Positions 9,616-19,628 are shown, counted from the stretch's first letter. The stretch is 64,000 nucleotides of DNA from Oscillospiraceae bacterium (GCA_022009675.1 CP091718.1:806001-870000); one strand, 5' to 3'. Numbers and translations: made by a program. Notes: generated by a model from the sequence alone, not told the origin.

Positions 9616-12600
9616 ATGAAAAAGCTATCCTGTTTGCTGTTGGCTCTTCTGCTGACGCTTACACCGCTTGCAGGCGGCATCGTCCTGCCGACAGCGGCTG
9701 ATGACACAGCCCCCAAGATCACCCCCGCGCCACACGCCTACGCGCAGGGGCTTGCCGCCTGGTACGCCGGCGAGCAGAACACCCGCGCCGGACAGAACCC
9801 GGAGTCAACGGTCTGGGAGGATCTGATCGGCGGGTACGACATGACCGTCCGGACAGACGCAAAAACCCGCTTCACCGCGGAAGGACTGGCGCTGGAATCC
9901 TCCAAGCAGTACTTCCCGCAGGAGGTGTGCGGCATCGTCAACGGAAGCGCCTTCACGGTGGAAATCCGCCTCGGCGCCTTTGCCTCTGTCGGTGACGCCT
10001 ACAATACTTTCATGAACAGCGACAATGATAATTTCGCCCTGTTCCGCCGCAACTCCAACAACGTGCTGGAGTTCAAGTGGGCGGCGGTCGGCGCCGGACA
10101 GCGCCCGACCGTGGAGAACGGTCTGACTGTCCTGCAGGACGCCCTTGTCTCCATCACCTATGAGGTGGGCGGCGAGGTCGTGCTCTACATCAACGGAACG
10201 CGCGCCGCCGCCCGCGACTGCACCGCCGCCATGGGCGCGGACAATCTGTTCATCGGGCACGTGGGCAGAAAGGCGTTCCGCACCACCTACCGCTCCCTGC
10301 GCTTCTACCGCCGCGCCCTGTCCGCCGAGGAGATCCGGCGCAACGCCGCCGTGGACGGCTACGTCGATGTAAAGGAGCTCTACGTGCAGGACGGGCTGGT
10401 GTCGCTGTACAGCGGCATCCGCAACACCCGCGCGGGCTACAACGCCGATGCCGCCGTCTGGGAGGATCTCGCCGGTCAGCAGGACATCACGCTGAACCTC
10501 AACGACAAGAACTACTTCACCCGTGAAGGTCTGCGCCTCAACTCGCAGAAGCACCGCTTCCCGCAAGCCATTGTGAACACCGTCAACGGGCAGGCGTTCA
10601 CCGTGGAGATGTCGCTGGGCGCGCTGACCACGCTGGGGCACTCCTTCAACACCTTCATCAACAGCACCAACGATAATTTCTCGCTGTTCCGCCGCGTGAG
10701 CAATAACGTGCTGGAGTTCAAGTTCGCGGGCAACGCCGCCGCCGAGCGCCCCACCGTGCAGGACGGGCTGGAAGCCTTCTCCGGAAATCTGGTCGCCGTC
10801 ACCTACGAGGTCGGCGGAAAGACCGTCATCTATATCAACGGCGAAAAGGTCGCGGAGGCGGCAAGCCCCCGTGCCATGGGCGCGGAGGATCTGTTCTTCG
10901 GGCATCCCGACGCCAGCCGCAACTATGACACCACCTTCCGCGCCATGCGGTTCTACAAACCGCGCCCTGACGGCGGAGGAAATCATGAAAAACGCCAAAG
11001 CCGACGGCTCTTTCTCCGCGAAGGATACGCGCCCCACGTCGCCCGGCTATGTCTCGGTCGCACAGCCGCGCACCGGCATTGTGGGGGATGTGGCGCTGGT
11101 GCGCCGGGTGGACAGCGGCACCGAGCTGGACGCCGTTATGAGCGGGGATATTAAGCCTGCCGCCGTCATTCTGCGCATCAACAGCAAGCTGAACATCACC
11201 GACACGGACGGGAGGGAGTTCCTGTCCCTGCCCGTGGCGCTGGATTCGCTGGCGTGGTCTGTCATGCCGGTGTTCGAGCCGGCGGACGCCGCCACGGTGG
11301 AGCCGCTGGTCTCGTACCTGAAGGAAATCCGCTTCACCGACTGCTTCTTCCTGAGCAAGCGATGCGGCACTGGTCAAGGCGGCGCGCGAGGCTCTGCCCG
11401 CCGTCCGCGGCATCATCGACTACACCGAGGTCTACAAGGGCAAGACCGGGCTGACGCAGGAGGAATGCATCGAACTGCGCAAGTCCATGAAGCGGAACAA
11501 CGGCACGGTCGCGCTTCTGCCGCAGTCTGCCGCCCGGCAGGAAACCGTGCAGTACCTGTATGACAGCATCGTCAACGTCTGGGTGTGCGCCGCGGATCAG
11601 CCGGATGGCGTTGGACCGTTGGATGGCGGGCTGCTTGATGCCGGGCAGAGGTTTGACGCCCTGTTTTCCGGCGCTCTGGGCATCGTCTCGACGACACCGC
11701 CGGGCTGTATGCCGCCGCGACCTCCCTGCCGAAGAAAATCATGACCCGCGTCCCGCTGAACATCGGGCACCGGGGACTGCCGGACGGCAATCCGGAAAAC
11801 ACGGTGGAGGGCTCCCTGCTCGCCTATGAGGCGGGCGCGGATGTCATCGAGAATGACGTCTACCTGACCGCCGACGGGCAGGTAGTGGTCATGCACGACG
11901 GCACCACCGGGCGCACCTGCAACCGGAATCTGAGCGTGACCGGCAGTACGCTGGCGGAGCTGAAGGAGCTGTACGTCAACCGGGGCTTTGAGAACGTTGA
12001 GGGAAAGAACAACTGGCGCATCCCGACGCTGGAGGAGTATCTGATTGCGTTCCGGGGCAAGGACTGCCGCCTGTTCATCGAGCTGAAGTCCGACCAGAAG
12101 GGGCTGGTGGAAGCCGTCCGCGACCTGGTCAACCGGTACGATATGTACGCGCAGGTCGCCGTCATAACCTTCCATGAAAGCCAGATGCGGACCATGCGCG
12201 AGGTCTGGCCGGAGATGTCTGTCGGCGCACTGTGCGGCGGCTATCTGGACGAGACGGATTCCGACGCGGATATGCGCGGAGTCATGAACTTCATCGGCAA
12301 GTACAACGCGACGCTCAATCCGTCCTATTCCGGCTACGGCGAGAACGCCATCCGCGCCGCGCTGATCCGGGGCATCGGCGTCTACCCGTGGACCTTCGTG
12401 GGCTCAAGCTACAACCAGTACTTCACCTGGGGGTACAGCGGGCTGACCGGCAACACGGCGGGCGTGCTGAACCGTCACACCAAGCGTCTTACGCTGGCCG
12501 GCGCCGCGGACGGCGACAGCGTTTCTGTCGGGGAGAGCCTGACGCTGACGCTCACCGCCGAGATCTACAAGCGCGAGAGTGCCGACGTGACCTCCAATGC

Positions 12601-13009
12601 CGGCTTCGTGTTCCTGTCCGGCGAGGAGCTTGTCAGCCGCCGGGACGGCACCCTGACCTTCACCGGAACCGGGGATGTCACCTTCTATGTCACCTACACC
12701 AACTCCCGCGCCAAGCAGACGCTGGCTACCCAGCCGATCACCTTACACGTAACGGATAAGTCCGAGGAGACCACGGTCGCCCCGGTGACTGCGACCGAGC
12801 CGGGCACCTCTGTGACCGAGCCTGTCTCGGGTACGGACAGCGGCACGGGGATCGGCACGGATCCGGGCACGGGTATCGGCGGATCCGAGACTACGGCGTC
12901 CGGTGGCGGGTGCCGCTCGGCGCTTGCCGGCAGTGTTCTGCTTGCGTTGCCTGCGTTGCCTGTTCTCCCGGCTGTGCTTGCCGCGCGTCGGAAGCGCCGG
13001 CAGGACTGA
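9616..13009 (+). CDS. Secreted double-LamG glycerophosphodiester phosphodiesterase, C-terminally anchored (frameshifted)
   Basis: The start follows AAGGAAGGACAAGAGAGT. Order: signal peptide (MKKLSCLLLALLLTLTPLAGG), two tandem LamG/concanavalin-like domains of ~190 residues each sharing AFTVE, NVLEFK, LFRR and TYEVGG motifs, a degenerate region resembling a phosphodiesterase barrel, and a complete GDPD domain. The GDPD motifs are NIGHRGLPDGNPENT, IENDVYLTADGQVVVMHD and FIELK, giving the HRG..ENT..E.D..H metal and catalytic set. A beta-sandwich follows, then a T/G-rich linker, a Cys-containing C-terminal hydrophobic helix and RRKRRQD. Three frame changes (near 10970, 11355 and 11600-11740) divide it. 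The reconstructed protein is ~1,130 residues and is likely displayed at the cell surface, degrading glycerophosphodiesters from lipids or teichoic acid. Ligands of the LamG domains are unknown. Confidence 0.85.
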
Positions 13010-14373
13010 GTTTTTTTATAATCTGCTGATCCTCCGCCCCCTGCCGTTTGCTTGCTTTTTGCCCCCCTTCCCCGAGGGGAAGGATATCTCGCCCCCCTTC
13101 CCGCCGGGAAGGGGAGTTTTGGTTTTTCTTATGCAGGGGCTTCGCCCCTTGCATCCCCGGGAGCTGGATGGGACGCGGCACTGGCTCGCCCTGCCCCGGG
13201 GGAGAGGACCATCTCAAACGCCGAAGTTCCTCTCCCCCGGTCCCCCTCTCCTTGGCTGCCGGCACTGTTCACCAGAGCCGCACCCCAACCGCAACGTCCC
13301 CGCCGGGTACGTGGTTCGCCCCCTGCCACCACGCCGCCCGGGGGCAAGCCCCGCAGGGCTTCTGTTTGGGCAGAGGCTATAAGTGCCGCCTCCGGCTCAG
13401 CCCTCTGGGGATGCAAGGGGCGAAGCCCCTTGCATGAAAAATAATCCTTAGTCCCCCTTCCCGCCGGGAAGGGGGTCGAGGGATGGGGGCAAAAACAACG
13501 CGAAAGGCTGGGTAGGCAGGCGAGGAGAAAGGCAAGCCCCCTGCAGGGCTTCTGTTTGGGCAGAGGCTATAAGTGCCGCCTCCGGCTCAGCCTCGGGGAT
13601 GCAAGGGGCGAAGCCCCTTGCATAAAAAAATAACCTTAGTCTCCCCTTCCCGCCGGGAAGGGGGTCGGGGATGGGGGCAAAAACAACGCGAAAGGCTGGG
13701 TAGGCAGGCGAGGAGAAAGGCAAGCCCCGCAGGGCTTCTGTTTGGGCAGAGTCTGTAAGTGCCGCCTCCGGCTCAGCCCCTGGGATGCAAGGGGCGAAGC
13801 CCCTTGCATAAAAATAACCTTAGTCTCCCCCTTCCCGCCGGGAAGGGGGCTGGGGGATGGGGGCAAAAACAACGCGAAAGGCAGGGTAGGCGGGCGAGGA
13901 GAAAGGCAAGCCCCCTGCGGGTGCCGGAATGGCAGAGGGCGGCAGGCGACCTCCCCCTGCCCCCCGCCGGGTGCGTGGTTCGCCCCCTGCCACCACGCCG
14001 CCCGGGGGCAAGCCCCCGCAGGGCTTCTGTTTGGGCAGAGGCTGTAAGTGCCGCCTCCGGCTCAGCCCTCGGGGATGCAAGGGGCGAAGCCCCCTTGCAT
14101 TAAAAATAACCTTAGTCTCCCCTTCCCCACCGGGGAAGGGGGTCGGGGAGATAGGGGGCAGAAAACTAAACGCGAAAGGCTGGGTAGGCAGGCGAGGAGA
14201 AAGGCAAGCCCCCGTGGGTGCCGGAATGGCAGGGGCGGCAGGCGACCTCCCCCTGCCCCCCGCCGGAGACAGCCCCGGCAGAGTCAGCCGGCGGCAAAGG
14301 CAAGCCCCCTTCCTCTGCGGAAAGCAGAAAGAAGAGGGGCACCCCCGCGAAAGCAGAAACCGCCGATACGGAA
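13010..14373. repeat. Repeat island with tandem array of ~180-290 bp units
   Basis: No gene. After one inverted GTTTGAGATGG element (13191-13268), a compound unit recurs in direct orientation four to five times. Each unit has the CTTCCCGCCGGGAAG palindrome, GCGAAAGGCTGGGTAGGCAG, GCAGGGCTTCTGTTTGGGCA, TGCCGCCTCCGGCTCAGCC, and an AAGGGGCGAAGCCCCTT hairpin. Palindromes lie near 13458, 13647, 13836 and 14121. Unit length varies by internal deletion and a short insertion around 13930-13990. Confidence 0.85.
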
Positions 14374-16080
14374 TCAGGCTCCGCCCTGCTCAGTATCCCA
14401 CCACATCCCCGACACGCGGAACGCGCCGTCCGGTCTGCCCGGAGCGCCGGAGCCGGAAAAGTTCAGCCGGAAACGGAACCAACGGCAGGGACGGGGCGGA
14501 ACGGGAATGCGGATCAGCTCCTCCCGCCCGCTCCCCGCCACACTGCCGAGTAACTGCCAGCTGCTTTCCCCGTCGTACCGGACATATAGCTTCAGACTGC
14601 TGCCGATCCGCCCGCAGGCACGGAGATGCACGGCAAGCAGTCGCCCGCCGTCCGGCAGGAGCGCCGTTTCGTCCCCGAATTCCGCCGTCGCCTCCGGTGT
14701 CGGCACGGTCGCAGCCATGAAGCCGGACGTCACCACGGTGCCGGATGAGCGGGTCAGGAACAGGTAGCCGTCCAGCCGCTGGAGCAGGCAGAAATCCCCC
14801 TGCCCTGCCCCCGTTCCGTCCGGAAAGAACAGCGCCGCCGTAACGGACACCGGATCCAGCCGGTACCAGCCCAGCCCGGGACAGTACAGGAACAGCCGCC
14901 GCGTACCGTTCGATTCGGTCGCGGACAGGTACAGCCCCCGCCCGTCAGTCCCCGCGCATATGCCGCGGAGCCCCGCCGGCAGACCGTCACACACCCGCGC
15001 AGGCGCCGCGCCCGCATACCGGTATACTTCACTGCCGGAGCAGTAGTACAGCGCACCGTCCAGCCCGCACAGCGTCGCCGCCTGCCCGGCAGGAATGCCG
15101 GGCGCAGACTGCTCGCTCAGGGTAACGCCGGTCGCCGCAAGAAATCCGCCCGCCACGTGCGCACGCCCCATCAGACGGCTGATGCCGTCCGCCCGGAAAA
15201 AGATCGGGTAGCCCTGCCAGACCGTGCAGGCGGTAAAATCGCTCCCGCCTGCCGTGTGCAGACTGAACGGCGCCGTCTCCGGCGATGCCGCATCCGCCCA
15301 GTACCAGTTCCACGGATTCCCCGCCTCGCAGGCATACACCGACTGCCCGGCAAAGCCGTACAGCCGATCCCCCATGGCGCACAGTCCCTCCAGGTCGGGC
15401 ATGACCCGGCGCACGCGCGCGGTAAAGGTGCCCCGCTCGGGGAAGCCGCCCTCGACGCAGAGGTAACTCTCGGTCAGGGCGGAGATCCGGTAGTACCCGT
15501 TCAGCACGGCGGACTTGATGTCCCCCTGGATGTCCAGCCGGATGCAATCCCCCACCCGGAAGCCCTTGGTCTGCAATCCGGCGGTGGGGACGGTCAGGTA
15601 GACGTTGTCAATGGAGACATTCTCCATGTTGCCGGTGTCCAGACCGAATTTGCGCAGACTGCCGTCGGCGGCGTTGTACACCAGCCCGTCCGGCAGAATG
15701 AAAAGCAGATCGCCGAAGGAGGCGAAGCGCTTGTCGGTGTCGGTGACGTTCCCCAGACGGGTGCAGGCGCCGGCGCCGGAGGACACGAACAGTCCGGTTC
15801 CCTGCGCAAGCACGACCTTTCCCCGATGGAGCGTCAGTCCGTGCGCCGCGCCCGTCGTCGGGGCGGCAAGGTACTGCAGGCGCGCGTTGCCGGTCGTGAG
15901 CGCCGGGTAGCCGCAGGGGACAAGATTTGCCATCGCCTGCAGCGTGTCGGCACCGACCTCCCCGGCTCCCGCCAGTCCGCCGAATACCGTGCAGCTGTGC
16001 CGCACGTGCCGGAGCTTTCCCGGCATCCGGTCAGGCAGGGCGAACACGTCCCCCCGCCCGCTGTCCGGCAGAATGCTCAT
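14374..16080 (-). CDS. Phage beta-propeller structural protein, possible DNA-stabilisation/neck protein
   Basis: This intact 568-residue ORF starts at 16080, where its ATG overlaps the upstream stop (ATGA). It has no signal peptide. The sequence is a run of beta-strand repeats with Gly/Trp/Tyr-rich blades, such as GLCAMGDRLYGFAGQSVYAC, QAATLCGLDGALYYCSGSEV and GDFCLLQRLDGYLFLTRSSG, followed by a C-terminal beta domain with YVRYDGESSWQLLGSV. Its place after the connector and coiled-coil genes suggests a neck or tail-tip component; the P22-type DNA-stabilisation protein is also a beta-propeller. That analogy is inferred from architecture and position, not from a recognised family match. It is the last gene of the module. 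Confidence 0.65.
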   Translation of the reverse strand: MSILPDSGRGDVFALPDRMPGKLRHVRHSCTVFGGLAGAGEVGADTLQAMANLVPCGYPALTTGNARLQYLAAPTTGAAHGLTLHRGKVVLAQGTGLFVSSGAGACTRLGNVTDTDKRFASFGDLLFILPDGLVYNAADGSLRKFGLDTGNMENVSIDNVYLTVPTAGLQTKGFRVGDCIRLDIQGDIKSAVLNGYYRISALTESYLCVEGGFPERGTFTARVRRVMPDLEGLCAMGDRLYGFAGQSVYACEAGNPWNWYWADAASPETAPFSLHTAGGSDFTACTVWQGYPIFFRADGISRLMGRAHVAGGFLAATGVTLSEQSAPGIPAGQAATLCGLDGALYYCSGSEVYRYAGAAPARVCDGLPAGLRGICAGTDGRGLYLSATESNGTRRLFLYCPGLGWYRLDPVSVTAALFFPDGTGAGQGDFCLLQRLDGYLFLTRSSGTVVTSGFMAATVPTPEATAEFGDETALLPDGGRLLAVHLRACGRIGSSLKLYVRYDGESSWQLLGSVAGSGREELIRIPVPPRPCRWFRFRLNFSGSGAPGRPDGAFRVSGMWWDTEQGGA

Positions 16081-16352
16081 ACCGTCTCACCTCCCGTGGT
16101 TACAGCGCTCTGTGCTGCGCTCTGTGCGGCACTCTGTGCTGCACTCTGTGCTGCACTCTGTGCGGCACTCTCCAGCGCCGCCGTGCGCCCGTCCAGCTCG
16201 CGCAGCAGATCGTTCATCCGGATGTACAGCGTCTCCAGCTCCCGGCTCAGCGCCGCGAGGTAGTCCTCCATCCGCACGGTTCGCCCCTCCGGTGCGCCGG
16301 CATCGGGGATAAACCGCCCGACGGTCAGGATCATGTCCGTATCCACCGCCAT
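16077..16352 (-). CDS. Phage-module coiled-coil protein with SAAQ repeats
   Basis: Start 16352 follows GGGGAGGTGACGGC. The 91-residue protein has an N-terminal segment (MAVDTDMILTVGRFIPDAG), a heptad-rich helix (MEDYLAALSRELETLYIRMN), and a C-terminal tail in which the SAAQ tetrapeptide repeats about five times, encoded by 12-base direct repeats at 16104-16170. The tail length could vary by slippage. The stop overlaps the next ATG by four bases. Small coiled coils next to phage connectors are often tail-completion or neck proteins, but no family is recognised. Confidence 0.75.
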   Translation of the reverse strand: MAVDTDMILTVGRFIPDAGAPEGRTVRMEDYLAALSRELETLYIRMNDLLRELDGRTAALESAAQSAAQSAAQSAAQSAAQSAVTTGGETV

Positions 16353-16356
16353 GCCG

Positions 16357-16696
16357 TCACCTCCCCGCCCCGGTGCGCACCAGGTACTTGGCGTAGTTGC
16401 GGTACGCCGCGTTGAACAGCGCCGCACCGATCTCATAGCGGGCGCTGTCGCCGCGTGCGTACTCCAGCAGTGCCGTCAGGTACATCCAGTATATCTGGTC
16501 GTAGGGGAACGGCACCGACAGCTCGGTATCGCCGTCCGCCGCTTCATCCGGCGCCGTCTGCTGTTCCGGCGCGTTCCCCAAAAGCTCCACCCGGACGCGC
16601 CCCTCCAGTTCACCCAGCCAGCGGCACTTGGTCGCGCGCGGCACGGCGTTAGGGCAGTATGCCGTCCACAAAGGACAGGCAGGTATTGATCGTCAT
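16357..16696 (-). CDS. Phage head-tail connector-like protein (frameshifted)
   Basis: The start at 16696 follows GGAGGGAGAGAGATAC and begins MTINTCLSFVDGILP. The frame then meets an in-frame TAA, but a one-base correction near 16650 joins it to PNAVPRATKCRWLGELEGRV and on to a stop at 16357, ~112 residues. The helical central part (YDQIYWMYLTALLEYARGDS) and position after the capsid genes suit a head-completion or connector adaptor. This assignment rests on gene order; I do not recognise a firm family. Confidence 0.6.
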
Positions 16697-16751
16697 GTAT
16701 CTCTCTCCCTCCTCAGTCTTGCGGAATAGTCAGCCGTCCCCGCCGGGTTCG

Positions 16752-16785
16752 CGCCCCGGACTGCCGGAGCCGGCAGTCCGGGGCG
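16752..16785. other. Perfect 16-bp inverted repeat downstream of capsid genes
   Basis: Arms of 16 bases around a 2-base centre (left arm CGCCCCGGACTGCCGG). It lies in the 116-base gap between the capsid-associated ORF and the connector gene. There is no U-run on either side, so it may stabilise a capsid transcript or be a processing site rather than a simple terminator. Confidence 0.8.
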
Positions 16786-16812
16786 TTTGCCGGGAAAGCG
16801 CCGATTATTCCG

Positions 16813-17079
16813 TCACGCCATCTGGGCTTCCGCCTCGCGGAAGCGATCCTGCTCGGCTTCGGCAAGCGTCGCGGCGCACATATCCTGGATCTCGGACTGA
16901 TCCAGCACCAGCGCGAACTTGCGCTTGACCGTGATCCACTTGCCGCGCTCAATGAGGCAGTTCCGTCCGTTGACGGCGACATACACGCGGTCGCGGTAGC
17001 GGTCGTTATCGCGGAACAGGCGGATCTTCACGGGTTCGTTGAGGTAAGCCTCTACATCCTGTACGTATTCGTTCTCCAT
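16813..17079 (-). CDS. Probable separate small capsid-associated ORF
   Basis: This 88-residue product begins MENEYVQDVEAYLNEPVKIR and contains YVAVNGRNCLIERGKWITVK and a C-terminal acidic helix ending EAEAQMA. A GAGGAG motif lies about 15 bases before the ATG. It is in frame with, and read through from, the capsid ORF here. Small proteins of this kind directly follow capsid genes in several clostridial phages; their function is not known to me. Confidence 0.5.
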   Translation of the reverse strand: MENEYVQDVEAYLNEPVKIRLFRDNDRYRDRVYVAVNGRNCLIERGKWITVKRKFALVLDQSEIQDMCAATLAEAEQDRFREAEAQMA

Positions 17080-18405
17080 ACTCGCTTTCTGCTCCTCTCT
17101 GTCGGTTAGTTGTCCCTCGCCGGACTCAAAGGTGGACGCCGTCTCGATGCGCACCATGAACTCCTCGACCAGACGTACCGTGACCTTGTTTGCCTTCCAG
17201 CCGACCGTCGCGCGCTGGTTCAGCGGGTCGGACGTGCCGGCACTGCCCAGCTGCTTGACGATATGCTCCAGCCCGCCGTGCCCCAGCTCGGTGGTGCCGT
17301 AGGCGTTGTCCCCCATGACCAGCGTCGCGTAGACGTCACGTCCCTCCGCGCCAGCCTCGCCGGGATAGATGGTCGCCTTATCGGAGCAGGTCACCTTGAA
17401 GGCGGTGTTCTTGGTGGCGTCGGTGTACAGCGTCATGGTCGTGGCGGTATTGGCGCCCACGTATGCGTGCTGATTGCCGATCAGGATCCAGCGCCCGACC
17501 AGCGAGGACGCAGTCACGCCCGCGCCCGTGAAGGTCACGGTACTGTTTGCATTGACCGCGCCGTTGACGGTCAGCGTCCGCGACTTCGCGGACAGGTCGG
17601 GGGCGTGGAAGATCTTAGCCTCGGTGGATTCCACGAAGCGGACGCCCTCGATGCGCCCGATCTCGCCCTCAAAAATGTGGGACGGATCGGCGTACTGGTT
17701 GGGGTACTTCCAGCTGGGATCGTTCATCAGGTCGTAGGAAACGTCCGGGTGAATGATTGCCACGTAGGAGCCGCGGATCTTCTCGGCGTTCTGCGCCTTG
17801 AGGAAGCGCACGGCGCGCCGGATACAGTCCACCGTCAGGTAGTGATTGCCGGAGGACTTGCCGCCGGTCAGCAGGTACCGTGCGGAAACGGCATCCTCGC
17901 CGTACTGCACGTTGGTACCGCCCGCCAGCACCTCGCGCGAGATGGTGTCCAGCGTGCGTCCTGCCTGCGCTCCCAGCAGTTTGGTTGCCATGCAGAGGTT
18001 ATTATCCACTGCGGACAGGAGCAGGAGGTCGGTCATTTCCACGTAGCCGCCGTACTGTGCCACGGTTGCCTCCACGACTGTCACGCGCAGGCTCTGTCCG
18101 TCCGGCGTGACGCCCTCGACGATGGGGGTGGTGCACTTGGGCAGCAGGTCATACTTACGGAAGCAGACCGTTTTGCCGCCCTTGGGGATGCGGTGCTTCT
18201 GCGCGAACAGCTCATGGCAGAGGTACGGCTCTGCGTTATCAATGAGGTAGTCGCTGTAGTAGGTATGCATCTCGGCGCTCAGTCCCTCGCCTGCGGCATA
18301 GGGAGTCACGGTGCCGGTGGTATTATCGGACACGCCTGCTGTGCCCTGGATATTGGTGCCTGCCGCAAAGTGCTGCAGGAAGGCACCGGAAGTGATGTCA
18401 TGCAT
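16813..18405 (-). CDS. N4-gp56-family major capsid protein (with read-through C-terminal ORF)
   Basis: Start 18405 (MHDITSGAFLQHFAAGTNIQ) follows AGAAAGGATACC. N4-gp56-like features are YLIDNAEPYLCHELFAQKHR, GGKTVCFRKYDLLPKCTTPI, EGVTPDGQSL, VAQYGGYVEMTDLL, and later IHPDVSYDLMNDPSWKYPNQ. The capsid portion ends near residue 440. The same frame then continues without a stop into a short protein beginning MENEYVQDVEAYLNEP at 17079, which has its own GAGGAG site. In related modules such proteins are separate, so a lost stop by frameshift near 17090 is likely; a true fusion is the alternative. The leader before the ATG is A/C-rich, suiting strong translation. Confidence 0.85.
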   Translation of the reverse strand: MHDITSGAFLQHFAAGTNIQGTAGVSDNTTGTVTPYAAGEGLSAEMHTYYSDYLIDNAEPYLCHELFAQKHRIPKGGKTVCFRKYDLLPKCTTPIVEGVTPDGQSLRVTVVEATVAQYGGYVEMTDLLLLSAVDNNLCMATKLLGAQAGRTLDTISREVLAGGTNVQYGEDAVSARYLLTGGKSSGNHYLTVDCIRRAVRFLKAQNAEKIRGSYVAIIHPDVSYDLMNDPSWKYPNQYADPSHIFEGEIGRIEGVRFVESTEAKIFHAPDLSAKSRTLTVNGAVNANSTVTFTGAGVTASSLVGRWILIGNQHAYVGANTATTMTLYTDATKNTAFKVTCSDKATIYPGEAGAEGRDVYATLVMGDNAYGTTELGHGGLEHIVKQLGSAGTSDPLNQRATVGWKANKVTVRLVEEFMVRIETASTFESGEGQLTDREEQKASMENEYVQDVEAYLNEPVKIRLFRDNDRYRDRVYVAVNGRNCLIERGKWITVKRKFALVLDQSEIQDMCAATLAEAEQDRFREAEAQMA

Positions 18406-18419
18406 ATTGGTATCCTTTC

Positions 18420-19628
18420 TTTTTTTGGTTTTTTGGTTGGTGGTTGCTGTTTTTTTGGGGGGGCTGTTCCCTTCCGCCTGTTTCCCTGCTTCCCTGCCCC
18501 CTGTTTCCATCCCATCCTCCGCCCTGCGCTTTTTTTCTCTGCGCCATTGATTTTCGGGTACCCTGCCGTTTGTTCTCTTTCCTGCCCCCATCCCCCTACC
18601 CCCTTCCCAGCGGGAAGGGGAGACTTTAGATTATTTTATGCAGGGGCTTCGCCCCTTGCATCCCCCGGGAGCTGAACCCGGGCGGCACTGGCTTTTCCTT
18701 TGGAAAGCGGTGCCCGAGGGGAGCTTGTCCCCGGGGTTGCCGGCTGGCTCTGCTGTGCCGGTACCCGAGGGGAGGCTTGCCTGCTTTGTCGCCTGCCGAC
18801 CTTGCCGTTTGTTTGCTTTTTTTGCCCCCATCCCCTCCCGCCCCCTTCCCGGCGGGAAGGGGAGTTTCAAAGTTTATTTTGCCGGGGGCTTCGCCCCCGG
18901 CACCCCTGCGACCGGGTGGGAAGCGGCACTGGCTTATTCCTTTGGAAGACGGTGCCCCAGGGAGCTTCGCCCCTTGCATCCCCGGCGTTAAATCGCTTAC
19001 GGCACTTACAAACTCTGCCGTTTCGGTATCCGGGGGCAAGCTTGCCATGGAACCGGGCATGAGCCTGCGTTCATGAAAAATAATCGGGAAAAAGTTCTTG
19101 GGGGTTTGGGGGCTTCTTTGAAGAAGCCCCCCAACGCTTCCCGTTCTATAGTTTTTTTCCAATGCCGCACGGGTACAAGCCGGATTCAAAACCCACAGCA
19201 GAAGCGGCTAAGCCGATTCTGCAAAACCCAAAATCCCAGCCACCATCCGATACAGCAAGGGAACCACAGGTCCGGGCGCCAACGTAAATTCCCAGCCAAA
19301 TATTTCTCGGGAGAAGTTCTTGGGGGTTTGGGGGCTTCTTTCAAGAAGCCCCCAACGCTTCCCCGGTCTATAGTTTTTCCAATGCCGCACGGGTACAAGC
19401 CGGATTCAAAACCCACAGCAGAAGCGGCTAAGCCGATTCTGCAAAAACCCAAAATCCCAGCCACCATCCGATACAGCAAGGGAACCACAGGTCCGGGCGC
19501 CAACGTAAATTCCCAGCCAAATAATTCTCGGGAGAAGTTCTTGGGGGTTTGGGGGCTTCTTTCAAGAAGCCCCCAACGTTCCTTCGTTCCTTCGCTCCTT
19601 CGCTCCTTCGCCCCCTGCCAAGAGGTGG
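18420..19628. repeat. Repeat island inside the phage-derived module
   Basis: No gene. The first part (18580-18990) carries two CTTCCC..GGGAAG palindromes and AAGGGGC hairpins. The second (about 19080-19585) holds three copies of the GGGGGCTTCTTTCAAGAAGC 3'-end hairpin at ~19096, 19315 and 19536, spaced ~220 bases. They are separated by a near-identical unit that includes ATGCCGCACGGGTACAAGCC and GAAGCGGCTAAGCCGATTCT. The same unit occurs at 23.1-23.4 kb. A short CCTTCG tandem follows at 19580-19605. Confidence 0.85.

Noticed and set aside
13330..14300. CRISPR array
   Set aside because: Units are long, contain several hairpins, vary in length and have no unique spacers of constant size; no cas genes.
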